Source: a virus
DNA length: 64,000 nucleotides
Virus record (IMG/VR): IMGVR_UViG_3300034374_012521
Location: 54,057 to 118,056 of that record
Direction: 5' to 3' (one strand)
Position numbers and translations under genes: made by a program. Position 1 is the stretch's first letter; each line of letters begins with the position of its first letter. Shown piece after piece: positions 1 to 8,568 of this stretch. The notes beneath the pieces were generated by a model. It worked only from the letters and a program-made list of their open reading frames with translations, ran no database searches and had not been told where the DNA came from.

Positions 1-349
1 AGAATGACTCTGGAGAAGCACTTTTATTTTCTATTACATTTTTACCTTCGAACTCAACAGTAGGTAAAATATATGCTATTAGGGTTGGTAAAACCTTTTT
101 TGAAATTCGATTGAAAGCCGCGTTAAAAATCGCACGGTCAGATTTTTTTTCGATATTTCCTGAAGAAATCTCTTTAATGTTTTCAAGCCATGCATCAACT
201 AAAGAAATAGCAATATCATACGGTTTGATGGATTCACCATTAATCTCAATCTCCTTATCTAAGGGTAAGCCAGATCCGGACCAATTAACATTTAATGCTT
301 CGTCAAGGGAAAGAAAGTACCTTTTAGAAAAGCTATGTATGTTTTCCAT
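1..349 (-). CDS. Hypothetical protein, 3' part cut by window edge
   Basis: An ATG at 347-349 opens a frame that stays open to base 1, about 116 residues, so the C-terminus lies outside the window. It begins MENIHSFSKRYFLSLDEA. This loosely resembles the capsid-targeting-type N-termini described elsewhere in this window, but less convincingly than the others. The gene begins 16 nt after the stop of the topoisomerase medium-subunit gene. That stop is part of a GATATATAA element suggesting a late promoter. No family is recognised and no membrane segment is evident. Confidence 0.7.
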   Translation of the reverse strand, partial: MENIHSFSKRYFLSLDEALNVNWSGSGLPLDKEIEINGESIKPYDIAISLVDAWLENIKEISSGNIEKKSDRAIFNAAFNRISKKVLPTLIAYILPTVEFEGKNVIENKSASPESF

Positions 350-365
350 TAGGAAGATTTTTAGC

Positions 366-374
366 TTATATATC
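366..374 (-). promoter_or_regulatory. Late-promoter-like GATATATAA element
   Basis: Read on the minus strand this is GATATATAA, ending 16 nt before the ATG of the partial gene at 349. It overlaps the TAA stop codon of the topoisomerase medium subunit. The same element recurs at this distance before many genes here and resembles the T4 late promoter TATAAATA. Confidence 0.45.
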
Positions 375-1742
375 TTCCTCGTCCTCCTCTTCTAGATCAA
401 AAATCTCAATCTCGGGGTCAATAGAAATGCTCTTAGGTACTATTGATTTAGGAATAAGTGATGCAGATTTGTTTTTCTTTAAGGCATCAGTAACCTTTTT
501 AACAATCTGTTTCTGCTTTGTGATTGCTTTTTTAGTTTCTTGGATACGCTTTTTGATGTCCTTAATCATATTTTCGGTTTCCTTAATATGATCAGATGAA
601 AGCTTCACTATCTGTATTTGAGAAAGTCTGGATGATATCCATTTAGCAAATTTATTGAGAAATTCTACAATCTCCTTATTTTGCCTTTTCTTTTGACTCA
701 TGAAGATAAGGAACTTAAGTTTTGCCTCGAGAAATTCCAGATCAAGCTTAAGGTCTACCTCATCCTTCATTAACCTCTTAAGTCGAACATTTTCTAAATG
801 GACCTTAAAAGAATCTAGATATGACTTTACAGAATCGAACTGAGCTACAGAGCCATCTTTAATGAACACAACATTTTCCCTGACAACTATTTGGGTCTGT
901 TTCTTAATGACATCCACTGCATCTTTAAATTCCTTTGGAGAAACCTTTTTTAGTGATATGCCAATGTCACACTTACTTTGCGAGTTGTTTTGCATATAGT
1001 ATTCATACCCATATGCTTCGAGTTTAGTCAGAAGTTTTTTCATGAAAGACTCGTACCTCATAATTGGAGGAAGATCGAATATCCTGATCGTCTTTTTCCT
1101 TTCATTTATTTCAAATCCACTCTCTATGATCCAGGAATCATCGGAATCTAGTTTATAGATTTTACCAGAAAAGTCTTTAAAATATGGTTTAAGAAGTTTG
1201 TTTTTCCCCTCCAAATATTCTACAATATCCTCAACCTTACGTGGCAAGATGTTGCTTCGATATCCTACAGCAATCCCTACTATGTGAGTTAAGAGACCAA
1301 TTGGTATTTCCAAATGAAGCCAATCGTGACCACCTTCCTCATTTTTTTCATTAAGGTCTTTGTGCTTTTCTACAATATCCTTAATGTTCCTATTAATCTT
1401 AACTGCAGTGTATCTCGGGGCAGAAGGGTTAGGGTTAACAGGGGAACCGAAGAATCCATCACCCTCTAAAATTTCAAAGGAACAACCAAAGGGTCTAGCT
1501 AATTTGGAAATTGCACCAGCTAAAGAAGAATCTCCGTGATGGTATAGACCAGTACGGATAACTTCCCCAACAAGCCCAATTGTCTTATTAAAAGAATTTG
1601 GACTGTTTTCAATAATGATCCTTTGTACTGGAGTTAAGGAATCATAAAAGTTAGGAATTCCTCTTGATTGTAAGACATAAAGGGCATAATCCCTATATTT
1701 CTCATTTATCTGTTCTGTAATAGTTAATGTATTCGCCACCAA
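366..1742 (-). CDS. 52: DNA topoisomerase II medium subunit (T4 gp52-like)
   Basis: This is the cleavage-rejoining subunit of the phage type II topoisomerase, homologous to GyrA/ParC. At 458 residues it is close to T4 gp52. The N-terminal winged-helix region carries the signature around the catalytic tyrosine, AlaProArgTyrThr, with the nucleophile at about Tyr111. The QSRGIPNFYDSLTPVQR stretch near residues 25-41 is the usual GyrA-type DNA-gate entry. The C-terminal third is a Lys/Glu-rich coiled coil ending in an acidic tail. It has no beta-pinwheel, as in gp52. The ATPase subunit is encoded 4 kb upstream on the same strand, at 5864-7642. Confidence 0.93.
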   Translation of the reverse strand: MVANTLTITEQINEKYRDYALYVLQSRGIPNFYDSLTPVQRIIIENSPNSFNKTIGLVGEVIRTGLYHHGDSSLAGAISKLARPFGCSFEILEGDGFFGSPVNPNPSAPRYTAVKINRNIKDIVEKHKDLNEKNEEGGHDWLHLEIPIGLLTHIVGIAVGYRSNILPRKVEDIVEYLEGKNKLLKPYFKDFSGKIYKLDSDDSWIIESGFEINERKKTIRIFDLPPIMRYESFMKKLLTKLEAYGYEYYMQNNSQSKCDIGISLKKVSPKEFKDAVDVIKKQTQIVVRENVVFIKDGSVAQFDSVKSYLDSFKVHLENVRLKRLMKDEVDLKLDLEFLEAKLKFLIFMSQKKRQNKEIVEFLNKFAKWISSRLSQIQIVKLSSDHIKETENMIKDIKKRIQETKKAITKQKQIVKKVTDALKKNKSASLIPKSIVPKSISIDPEIEIFDLEEEDEEDI

Positions 1743-1794
1743 TAATTGATTTACGGTAGTTCTATAATACTGAGGAAAGTTTGTTTCTAATTAT

Positions 1795-2874
1795 TTAAAC
1801 ATCATCTAGCTGGACAACGGCTAACTTAATAGATCTTTGCCCCTCGCTTTTAAGCTTATCTATTACCTCCTTGAGATCCCCAGAATTAGCAAAAACGATA
1901 CAGCCAGCAGAATATGTGTTTACATTCCGTGAGGTTCCTCTTGAACTAGCTCTGTGTATATTGATGCCGAATTTCCCGGTTTCTGTGTTACCAGGGGAAA
2001 AAGTTTTAAAGTCAATTTCTCCAGGCCCATTGACAGGTTCGTAGCGGTCAACAGTAATGTTACCGTTCTGTACAAAAGCTGGATATCCGTTGTGCTTTCC
2101 TATTTTGTAATCATAGACACCAGGTTGTACAATTGCTAACCCCTTAGGGTTAATAATATCTTTTTTGCCGTGTGTCATATACCAGTTCCTAAACTGTTGG
2201 ACCATAAACATTGGCCCGGGTACAGTGGTTGCCTTGAAAGCCCACACTTTATTATCCGACTCTGGAGACATTAGTACCAAAGCGTCAATAAAGTGGTTGT
2301 GAGATCTTTTCTTTTGGCTCAACTTATTCCTTAGGGCAACTAGTGTATATTTGTCCTTGTCGATCTTATTCCATTCTCCAGAAGATTCTAAAAATCCCTT
2401 GACCTTATTCCAAGTTAAACTATTAATTCCTCTATAGGTGTATGGAGAACTTGGCGGAAGTAAGGAAGCATTTGGTTCTATTGCTTCAAATGAGTTATCA
2501 TTACTTCTAGCAATCTCTACGTTTCTTTCAACTCTTTCCCTTTCGGATCTGTTACCCCTGATATAAGATGCTATTTCATCAGATGTTTGTGGGGAATCTG
2601 AAACATTACCAGTCTCTATGTCAGTATTAGCTAATAGCCAATCCTCTAGCCCCCGTCCAACTTTAGTTGCCATTAAGAGGTCTAATCCGCTTATCTTACC
2701 TTTACCAAAAATTGTTCTCTTCTTTTGAGTTCCACCAGAATTTGTGGATTTGGAGGAAGATGAGGTTGGGGAATAAGCCTGATTAGTAGCTTGTTGTATA
2801 AACTCCCCAGCAGTTGAAGCTTCAGCCTCGTCTAATTTTTTCCTGAATTCACCAAAAGACTTTATCCTTCCCAT
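1795..2874 (-). CDS. L,D-transpeptidase-like (YkuD-type) protein with capsid-targeting-type N-terminus
   Basis: 359 residues in two parts. The N-terminus MGRIKSFGEFRKKLDE followed by AEAS matches the capsid-targeting pattern seen in several proteins here, with LDE as a candidate gp21-type cleavage site. A Ser/Thr/Asn-rich low-complexity stretch follows (residues 20-60). The C-terminal region has an IleHisArg motif and then TyrSerAlaGlyCys (SAGC at about 322-325). This resembles the His and Ser-x-Gly-Cys active site of YkuD-type L,D-transpeptidases, which act on peptidoglycan peptides. I infer a cell-wall-active enzyme, possibly carried in the head and injected. The fold assignment rests on these motifs only. 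A GATATATAA element lies 18 nt before the start. Confidence 0.6.
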   Translation of the reverse strand: MGRIKSFGEFRKKLDEAEASTAGEFIQQATNQAYSPTSSSSKSTNSGGTQKKRTIFGKGKISGLDLLMATKVGRGLEDWLLANTDIETGNVSDSPQTSDEIASYIRGNRSERERVERNVEIARSNDNSFEAIEPNASLLPPSSPYTYRGINSLTWNKVKGFLESSGEWNKIDKDKYTLVALRNKLSQKKRSHNHFIDALVLMSPESDNKVWAFKATTVPGPMFMVQQFRNWYMTHGKKDIINPKGLAIVQPGVYDYKIGKHNGYPAFVQNGNITVDRYEPVNGPGEIDFKTFSPGNTETGKFGINIHRASSRGTSRNVNTYSAGCIVFANSGDLKEVIDKLKSEGQRSIKLAVVQLDDV

Positions 2875-2892
2875 AGATTGGAAATATTTATC

Positions 2893-2901
2893 TTATATAT
2901 C
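2893..2901 (-). promoter_or_regulatory. Late-promoter-like GATATATAA element
   Basis: A perfect copy on the minus strand, 18 nt before the ATG of the L,D-transpeptidase-like gene, in the short gap between two genes. Confidence 0.5.
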
Positions 2902-2911
2902 CTATGGAGTG

Positions 2912-3256
2912 TTATTCTTTACCGCTGAAAGAATAAAAGAATACAACCAGACTATTCAATAGCACACTAACCCCGCTTGAAAGAAATCCATATGCAATGG
3001 TAGTAAGAGGATAGGATATCCAAAAATTGTGGGGCTGGGACGAAAGGTCACCCAGAGGATTATAAATAATTTCGCCGGTTGCTAAAATCCCCAGAATTAT
3101 GCCAACCCAGAAACCACTACACTGCATACAGGAAAAAAGCTTATGTAATGTAGGAGCTTTAATAAGAAGGTAGACTCTTAATCGGTCAAAAATAGTTCCA
3201 TTTACTAGGATGGAGGTGATTGACCAGGCAATTAGTATAAAATATAAATCTTTCAT
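2912..3256 (-). CDS. Small membrane protein, DUF1360-like
   Basis: 114 residues. A hydrophobic N-terminus (residues 4-20) is followed by LeuPheSerCysMetGlnCysSerGlyPheTrpValGly and a second hydrophobic segment (about 48-62), then another near the C-terminus. A CxxC pair next to a Trp-Gly membrane entry is the hallmark of the small DUF1360 family of bacterial and phage membrane proteins, whose function is unknown. Its start codon overlaps the DnaJ stop codon at 3256, so the two are translationally linked. The location is presumably the host inner membrane. Confidence 0.6.
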   Translation of the reverse strand: MKDLYFILIAWSITSILVNGTIFDRLRVYLLIKAPTLHKLFSCMQCSGFWVGIILGILATGEIIYNPLGDLSSQPHNFWISYPLTTIAYGFLSSGVSVLLNSLVVFFYSFSGKE

Positions 3257-4275
3257 TAGAAATGATCCTTGTAGTTTTCTATAAATTCTTGCTGATTGGG
3301 GGATAAATTTTTAGGTACTTTTATACCAATCTTAACCAATATATCTCCTCGGTAAGTCGAGTTAAATTCAGGAACCCCCTTACCAGCTAATCTAAAAATC
3401 TTTCCGGGTGGTGTTCCAGGTGGAATTGTAATTTTATATTCTCCTCCGGAAACTAGATTAGGAATATGGACCTCCTTACCAAGGCATGCTTCTGGGAAAG
3501 AAAGATCTACATCACATATCAAATTATACCCATCTCTTCTGAAAAATTCGTGTTTTTTGTCATAGACATTAACAACAAGATCACCAGGGTCTGATGGGGA
3601 TTTAGCATGATCTCCTTTTTGAGGAACTCTAAATGTTATACCAGTAACAGATCCCTTTGGAATCTGAATTTCAATCTGGTCTGGCTTTCTAACAACCCCT
3701 GCTCCTCCACAGGTTTTACACATTGACTTTGGAATCTTTCCTGTGCCTTCACATGCATAACAGGTTTCATCCATTGCCATTTGGCCAAAATTGGTATTTA
3801 CTATTCGTCTTTTAACACCCATTCCAGCACAGACATGGCAGGTATCAAGTTCCGAGTTATGTGCACCAGTTCCTTTACAATCAGAACATTGCATCTTCCT
3901 GTAAAGGTTAGCGTTCTTCTTAGTCCCATTGAGAACCTCTTCTAAGGTAATTTCAACTTTTGCGTTGATGTTGTTACCTTTTTTGATAACATCACCCTCA
4001 TAGAAATTACTACCTCTAAAACCCCCGAAATCACCACCAAAGGGATTTCTACCAAAACCTCCAAAGGGATTTGGATTATCATATTTAGATTTCTTTTCGG
4101 GATTACTGAGTGTATCGTAAGCCTCAGCTATTTCTTTGAACTTTTTCTCAGATTCCGGATCACCACCTGATTTATCTGGGTGATATTTCAGGGCTAATTT
4201 TCGATAAGCCTTCTTTATCTCCTCAGGAGTAGAATTCCTATTTACTCCAAGTATATTGTAATAATCTGGCTTCAT
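3256..4275 (-). CDS. dnaJ: DnaJ-type co-chaperone (full-length, type A)
   Basis: 339 residues with the full class A architecture. The J domain (1-70) has HisProAsp at 32-34. A Gly/Phe-rich linker covers about 70-92. Four CxxCxGxG-type zinc motifs have Cys pairs at about 130/133, 146/149, 172/175 and 186/189. The C-terminal peptide-binding domain includes the ProProGlyThrProProGly segment. It would stimulate DnaK ATPase and deliver clients. No DnaK or GrpE is present in the window, so it probably works with host DnaK, perhaps during virion protein folding. All key residues look intact. Confidence 0.95.
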   Translation of the reverse strand: MKPDYYNILGVNRNSTPEEIKKAYRKLALKYHPDKSGGDPESEKKFKEIAEAYDTLSNPEKKSKYDNPNPFGGFGRNPFGGDFGGFRGSNFYEGDVIKKGNNINAKVEITLEEVLNGTKKNANLYRKMQCSDCKGTGAHNSELDTCHVCAGMGVKRRIVNTNFGQMAMDETCYACEGTGKIPKSMCKTCGGAGVVRKPDQIEIQIPKGSVTGITFRVPQKGDHAKSPSDPGDLVVNVYDKKHEFFRRDGYNLICDVDLSFPEACLGKEVHIPNLVSGGEYKITIPPGTPPGKIFRLAGKGVPEFNSTYRGDILVKIGIKVPKNLSPNQQEFIENYKDHF

Positions 4276-4284
4276 GTATTATCC

Positions 4285-4632
4285 TTAGAAAGAGGATTTA
4301 AGCCATTCTCGAATTACCATTTCTTTCCCTCTGTCTAATGGGGGAATATCAAACCATTTTTTCTTTAGTTGCTTCCTCAGCGAAACTATCTCACCACAAA
4401 TTTCGTAGTCTTCTTCTGATTCCCAATATGAAATCATCCTGCTACAAAAATCATCTATCTTTTCCTCGTCATCGAAAATATAAACGAAATCCTCTGGTTG
4501 TAATCTCAAAGCATTTAGAAACAAGTCCTGTACTGCTCTTTCCACATGGCACTTCAAGATAGCATATTGTGGATGATCGTCAAACGAAGATCCCCAATCA
4601 AAAAAGTGATAGCTTCCAGGTCCTATATTCAT
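4285..4632 (-). CDS. Hypothetical protein
   Basis: 115 residues, acidic, with several aromatic residues (MNIGPGSYHFFDWGSSFDDH at the N-terminus) and a charged C-terminus. No family, signal peptide or membrane segment is recognised. It lies 9 nt upstream of dnaJ and 7 nt downstream of the next small gene, in one apparent transcription unit running from the topoisomerase large subunit to dnaJ. Confidence 0.65.
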   Translation of the reverse strand: MNIGPGSYHFFDWGSSFDDHPQYAILKCHVERAVQDLFLNALRLQPEDFVYIFDDEEKIDDFCSRMISYWESEEDYEICGEIVSLRKQLKKKWFDIPPLDRGKEMVIREWLKSSF

Positions 4633-4639
4633 TGGTTTG

Positions 4640-4891
4640 TTATGAGTCTAAAAATCTATATATCTCTATATAAACCTTTTGGTCGACTAAATCGCTAAAA
4701 TTAACTTTAAGTTTATCCAAAACGAGATCTACCTTATCCTTACCAAAGTTTGAATATAATACATCCCTTTTTATTTGCATTTCCATTTCATCGTCCCTTT
4801 TATATCTTACGGGAGAATCTTTTAGGTTAAGAATCGTTTTTTCAAATTCTTCAAATTTTTTTAGATCTTCTTTTGTTAACTCTTCAGGCAT
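4640..4891 (-). CDS. Hypothetical small charged protein
   Basis: 83 residues, very rich in Lys, Glu and Asp, predicted mainly helical, with no cysteine or membrane segment. No family is recognised. Its start overlaps the end of the uvsE-like gene by 16 bases (4876-4891), consistent with translational coupling. Confidence 0.6.
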   Translation of the reverse strand: MPEELTKEDLKKFEEFEKTILNLKDSPVRYKRDDEMEMQIKRDVLYSNFGKDKVDLVLDKLKVNFSDLVDQKVYIEIYRFLDS

Positions 4892-5823
4892 AGGATTTGT
4901 TCGATATTATTGTGGTAATCTAAAAGGGCTTTATCTTTCTGTTTTACCTCCAATTCTATATCAAATTCAAATCCATATGTTTCGATCTTTTCGTGTATCC
5001 AGTCTGAGTGTGCTAGTTCCTTAGCAGAGGCATCTTCAAACAGTGCTCTGGATTCTGAAAAGTGAGCTAAAGGGGTTATTCCATCTGGCCATGTATCTAT
5101 ACAAACCTTAAGTGATTGCTTTTCAGAAAGTCCTTGTGGTGGATTACAACGATTATGCAGGTAATCGAATGTTATTGGGATACCTATCTGATCATGTACC
5201 ATATTTTTCAAATCGACTGAGGTGTACTGGGAAGTCTTGTCATCAACCTCAACAACCAGTCTTGACTTGACAGATTCAGGGAGCAGATTAAAGTTCTCAC
5301 AGAATCTTTTTGCAGCTTCCGGTTTCGTGGGTTGTGTTGTATTAACATGTATGTTAATCGGATAATAGTGGTTCCTAGGTAAACCCATCAGATCCATAAT
5401 TTCGCCGTGCTGCCTAAGCTCCTTAATTGCGTTTTCAACAACGTCATTTCTCAGCGAAGCTAAAACAGAATATGGTGAAGGATGGAAGGTGATTCTTTGT
5501 CCGGTTGATAAAGCTACTTCTCCTGCTTCTTTAAGGGAAGCTTTTATATCACTTATATGTGGCAGATCATCAAGCTCATATTCTGAACACCAAGGAAACA
5601 TGTCGGAACTCATCCTATACATAAGGATTTCATTTTCATGATTCCATTCAAGAATTCTCTTAAGATCCTTCACGTTTTGCAAAGAAAGTTCAGAAGCATA
5701 CTCGATGCCCTTTGTTAAAAAGGTCTTTTTGGTCATAGACCTATTTGTTGTAATTCTATCCTTCTTTTTGACTCCATCGTTTAGAGAAAGATTGATACAA
5801 CAATATCCGAATTTCCTTTGCAT
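4876..5823 (-). CDS. uvsE: UV damage endonuclease, UvsE/UVDE family
   Basis: 315 residues from the ATG at 5821-5823. A TIM-barrel, metal-dependent endonuclease of this family nicks DNA 5' to UV photoproducts and starts alternative excision repair. Supporting features are ArgLysPheGlyTyrCysCysIleAsnLeuSerLeu near the start (family form LGYxxxNLxL), ThrAsnArg followed by the LeuAsnLeu-type helix, the PheHisProSer strand at about 130, and the metal-ligand-rich segments ValGluValAspAsp and PheAspTyrLeuHisAsn. A longer frame reaches 5925. I chose the internal ATG because the family begins at this motif and the extension would lie inside the topoisomerase gene. Confidence 0.88.
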   Translation of the reverse strand: MQRKFGYCCINLSLNDGVKKKDRITTNRSMTKKTFLTKGIEYASELSLQNVKDLKRILEWNHENEILMYRMSSDMFPWCSEYELDDLPHISDIKASLKEAGEVALSTGQRITFHPSPYSVLASLRNDVVENAIKELRQHGEIMDLMGLPRNHYYPINIHVNTTQPTKPEAAKRFCENFNLLPESVKSRLVVEVDDKTSQYTSVDLKNMVHDQIGIPITFDYLHNRCNPPQGLSEKQSLKVCIDTWPDGITPLAHFSESRALFEDASAKELAHSDWIHEKIETYGFEFDIELEVKQKDKALLDYHNNIEQILCLKS

Positions 5824-5863
5824 AGGGTAATTATAATGCTTTATCCGTTTGATAAAAAATGAA

Positions 5864-7642
5864 TCAGGAAAAATTTGATAACCAAACCTTTCTAGCATCA
5901 GAAGATTTACCAAAAGCCATCTCAAGCATAGAATTGGATTTCCGGTCCTTTACAATCTTTGTAATTTTTTTATTCTTCATTACATAGTCCCAATCATCGA
6001 GGGAAAGAGAGCCTAACCCCTTTAAATATCGAACATTTGAAATTCTTTTACCCTGGCTCTTTGTTTTGAATTCATCCAGTGAATAGTAATAGGTTTTGCT
6101 CCTATCACCAACTGAAACCAGAGGGGTTTCTAAAAAGCTTAATCTTTTATTTTCCACAATCCATGGGAACCATTTGAAGAAAAGATTAATTAAAAGGGAA
6201 GTAATGTGAGCACCGTCAGGATCTTGGTCGGTAGCAATAACTATATTATCATAGGGACAAGACAGATCCGGTCTTTCGGGCTCCAAGTTTAGTATTTGCA
6301 TCAACTCCAGGATCTCTTTGTTGTCAGCAAGATCAGATAAGCTCCTTGCATTTTTTATTTTACCCTTGAGAGCATAAACACCATCTCTATTTGGATTTCT
6401 TTTTTGCAAAATCGATCCCATTGCACTTAACCCTTCAACTATAAAAAGGTTCTCTGCATTTCTTGAGGTTGGTGGAAAATATTTGTTGGAAAATTTTACC
6501 CTAGTATTCTTTTTCTCTTTCCGTATTCTTTTAAGACTTGCATCTCTTTTTCTTGCCTCAACCTCTTTCCTAATTTTCTTAAAAAGGGGTGTGCTGTAAA
6601 ATTTCTTCAGCGAAGAGGAAAAAGTGTTTACAATTATGTTCTCTATATCTTCTCTCCTGGTGACAAATTTGGTCTTATTCTGATCACCGAATTTTACCAA
6701 AGCTGGGGGTAAGTTAATTATTAGACAAAAGTCATAAAAGTGGTGCGCAAGGGAATCGTCTAAAGCATTATTAATTTGATCTGCTATTATCTTCTGGTGA
6801 ATTCCAGTACATATAGCAGAGTTTACGAATGAAAAAGATCCGGAGTTAGGTGTTTTTTCCCAAATTAGAAGCTCTCCTATTTTTGTTTTATATGAAAGCT
6901 GCTTAAATACTGACGTGTCAACCGGAATTGTCTTTCCATCCCAGATGAAATTCAATTTAATATCCTTCGTATTTGATTCAGTCTCAAGTACCCTTTTCTT
7001 TAACAATAGTTGGGAGAGAAGGACATCCTTGTTCCATTTACACTTATCAAAAATATTGGGAAGGGGTGTGAAGCTTACTGTTGTTCCCAATTTATTTCTT
7101 CCTTTCTTTAAGATTTTGGGTTTTTGTGCCTTAAAGTTTTTCCACTCCTGATAATAGTATTCCTTTGCATTAGTGGTCTCAATGGAAAAAAAGCTGGACA
7201 TAGCATTCACAAGGCTTACCCCCATCCCGTTTGTCCCAATTAGGGTTTCAGAGACGTTTTCGTTATCAAAATTTGATCCCGCTCTTAACATCGAAACCGC
7301 AGTTGCAATATTTGTTAAGCCACTTTTTTTATTAATTGAGGATCCATTTGTAAATCCCTCACCAGTGTCTGTAATTTTAATTGTGTTGGTTTTGGAATCC
7401 ACCTCAATTGTAATAGATCCCATGTTCTTTTTCATTCTTTTAGCTTCATCAACACAATTGGAAAAAACCTCATCAAACAGCTTATACATTCCAACTGAAA
7501 GAGAATATCCCACTGAATCTATCCTATCACTTTTGACCGCGGGGACTACCTCCTCACTTAACTTAACAGAGCCAACATAAATAGTAGGCCTTTTTAAAAT
7601 GTGTTCAAAATCGGTTAATACCTGTATATCTTTTGTAGCCAT
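5864..7642 (-). CDS. 39: DNA topoisomerase II large (ATPase/TOPRIM) subunit, T4 gp39+gp60-like
   Basis: 592 residues forming a continuous GyrB/ParE-type protein. The GHKL ATPase domain has the SNCVDEA box (Asn62, Glu66 region), AspThrGlyGluGly at 92-96, and GlyThrAsnGlyMetGlyVal at 136-142. The transducer domain follows. The TOPRIM domain has GluGlyLeuSerAla at 403-407 and AspGlnAspProAspGlyAlaHis at 472-479 as metal ligands. In T4 this polypeptide is split between genes 39 and 60; here it is one gene. It partners with the medium subunit at 366-1742 to relax supercoils during replication. A near-consensus late-type element lies 19 nt upstream. Confidence 0.94.
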   Translation of the reverse strand: MATKDIQVLTDFEHILKRPTIYVGSVKLSEEVVPAVKSDRIDSVGYSLSVGMYKLFDEVFSNCVDEAKRMKKNMGSITIEVDSKTNTIKITDTGEGFTNGSSINKKSGLTNIATAVSMLRAGSNFDNENVSETLIGTNGMGVSLVNAMSSFFSIETTNAKEYYYQEWKNFKAQKPKILKKGRNKLGTTVSFTPLPNIFDKCKWNKDVLLSQLLLKKRVLETESNTKDIKLNFIWDGKTIPVDTSVFKQLSYKTKIGELLIWEKTPNSGSFSFVNSAICTGIHQKIIADQINNALDDSLAHHFYDFCLIINLPPALVKFGDQNKTKFVTRREDIENIIVNTFSSSLKKFYSTPLFKKIRKEVEARKRDASLKRIRKEKKNTRVKFSNKYFPPTSRNAENLFIVEGLSAMGSILQKRNPNRDGVYALKGKIKNARSLSDLADNKEILELMQILNLEPERPDLSCPYDNIVIATDQDPDGAHITSLLINLFFKWFPWIVENKRLSFLETPLVSVGDRSKTYYYSLDEFKTKSQGKRISNVRYLKGLGSLSLDDWDYVMKNKKITKIVKDRKSNSMLEMAFGKSSDARKVWLSNFS

Positions 7643-7661
7643 TAGCTATAATTGTTTGAGT

Positions 7662-7670
7662 TTATATGTC
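7662..7670 (-). promoter_or_regulatory. Variant late-promoter-like element (GACATATAA)
   Basis: One mismatch from GATATATAA, ending 19 nt before the start of the topoisomerase large-subunit gene and just downstream of a terminator. The position matches the other copies. Confidence 0.35.
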
Positions 7671-7692
7671 AAGCGCTTGATTTAATTTCACA

Positions 7693-7717
7693 AAAAAAGC
7701 GGGAAGACCCGCTTTTG
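7693..7717 (-). terminator. Rho-independent terminator
   Basis: On the minus strand, AAAAGCGGG, loop TCTT, CCCGC, then a run of seven T. It lies downstream of the gene at 7738-8268 and separates it from the topoisomerase gene. The A-tract on the other flank could make it work in both directions. Confidence 0.8.
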
Positions 7718-7737
7718 TAAAAGTTTATTCATGATGA

Positions 7738-8268
7738 TTACTCACCTGCTGGCTCAAAATAGATCTCCTCAATCTTGATTGGTAAAATCTTCGCCTCGTA
7801 TCCCTTATCCTTAAGAGAAACTGGGATTCCTATAACATAATCCTTGCCCTCAATTGTTTCTACTCGATCAACAATGAATTCAGAATCAAAGAAAATTGTT
7901 CTTTTATCACCAAATCTGTTTAGATCAAAATCAAACTCTTCAGCATCTACATCTTTATCAATAGATTTTCCGATAGTAGATTTATATTGTCTTGCAAGTC
8001 TTTCCCTTTCTTGGTTAATTATATCCTTTACGTAGTCTGGTGCCCCTTTACCCTGTGTGGGTACTTCTGCAATTGCTGTGATAGATTCAATCTGACCAGC
8101 CTCTTTTTGAGCCAAAAGGTCTCTTAATGTAGGGATTACCTCAGAATATTTAAGCTCCATTTCAGGCCTAACGTTTACGTTTTTTCTGAACTTGGACTCG
8201 TCATAAACAGGAGTTACTCCTTCGTAAATAGAATTAGCAAAATCCTCATATAGTTTTAAATTGTTCAT
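7738..8268 (-). CDS. Hypothetical protein with capsid-targeting-type N-terminus
   Basis: 176 residues. The N-terminus MNNLKLYEDFANSIYE followed by GV fits the recurring pattern (hydrophobic-x-Tyr/Phe-x-x-Phe ... I/L-x-E), with IYE as a possible processing site. The remainder is charged and probably alpha/beta. No catalytic motif or family is recognised. It has its own late-promoter-like element (8287-8295) and is followed by a strong terminator, so it may be a single-gene unit. I infer an internal head protein. Confidence 0.65.
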   Translation of the reverse strand: MNNLKLYEDFANSIYEGVTPVYDESKFRKNVNVRPEMELKYSEVIPTLRDLLAQKEAGQIESITAIAEVPTQGKGAPDYVKDIINQERERLARQYKSTIGKSIDKDVDAEEFDFDLNRFGDKRTIFFDSEFIVDRVETIEGKDYVIGIPVSLKDKGYEAKILPIKIEEIYFEPAGE

Positions 8269-8286
8269 CTCGAAAAATTTGTTTTT

Positions 8287-8295
8287 TTATATATC
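8287..8295 (-). promoter_or_regulatory. Late-promoter-like GATATATAA element
   Basis: A perfect copy, 18 nt before the ATG at 8268, overlapping the stop codon of the upstream gene (8287-8568) in the same way as at 366-374. Confidence 0.5.
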
Positions 8296-8568
8296 TTCAA
8301 GGGTTGGGTGTTTAGTAATCTTTACCTTTAATGTACCACTGCCCTTAATTATTCTATGCCAGGTACCAGCTTTAATAGATATTTCACCATTACATTTAAT
8401 TGGAAGCTGGTTATCAAACTGAAACATCCAATCATTGGGTTCAAAAAATTGTATAGTTCTGTCCTCCCAATCCTGATGCCACTTTAATTCAACCGGATCT
8501 ATCCCAGAGTCAAAGCATCGGATATACTCTGTGCTTGAAATCTTTTCCTCTGAAAATGGCCTTACCAA
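8287..8568 (-). CDS. Cupin-like small protein
   Basis: 93 residues. The core GluLeuLysTrpHisGlnAspTrpGluAspArg is followed by a TrpMetPheGlnPheAspAsn segment, a GlyThrTrpHisArgIleIleLysGly segment and a short beta ending. This matches a small beta-barrel (cupin-like) protein I associate with T4-like marine and environmental phages. The metal-binding role is uncertain. It overlaps the preceding gene by 7 nt (8562-8568), so the two are co-translated. Function unknown. Confidence 0.6.
   Translation of the reverse strand: MVRPFSEEKISSTEYIRCFDSGIDPVELKWHQDWEDRTIQFFEPNDWMFQFDNQLPIKCNGEISIKAGTWHRIIKGSGTLKVKITKHPTLEDI

Noticed and set aside
111-395. Plus-strand open frame of 94 residues
   Set aside because: It lies opposite the partial minus-strand gene (1-349) and the end of the topoisomerase gene, with no recognisable content.
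5824-5925. Longer start for the UvsE-like protein
   Set aside because: It would overlap the topoisomerase gene by about 60 bases and adds residues before the family's conserved N-terminal motif.
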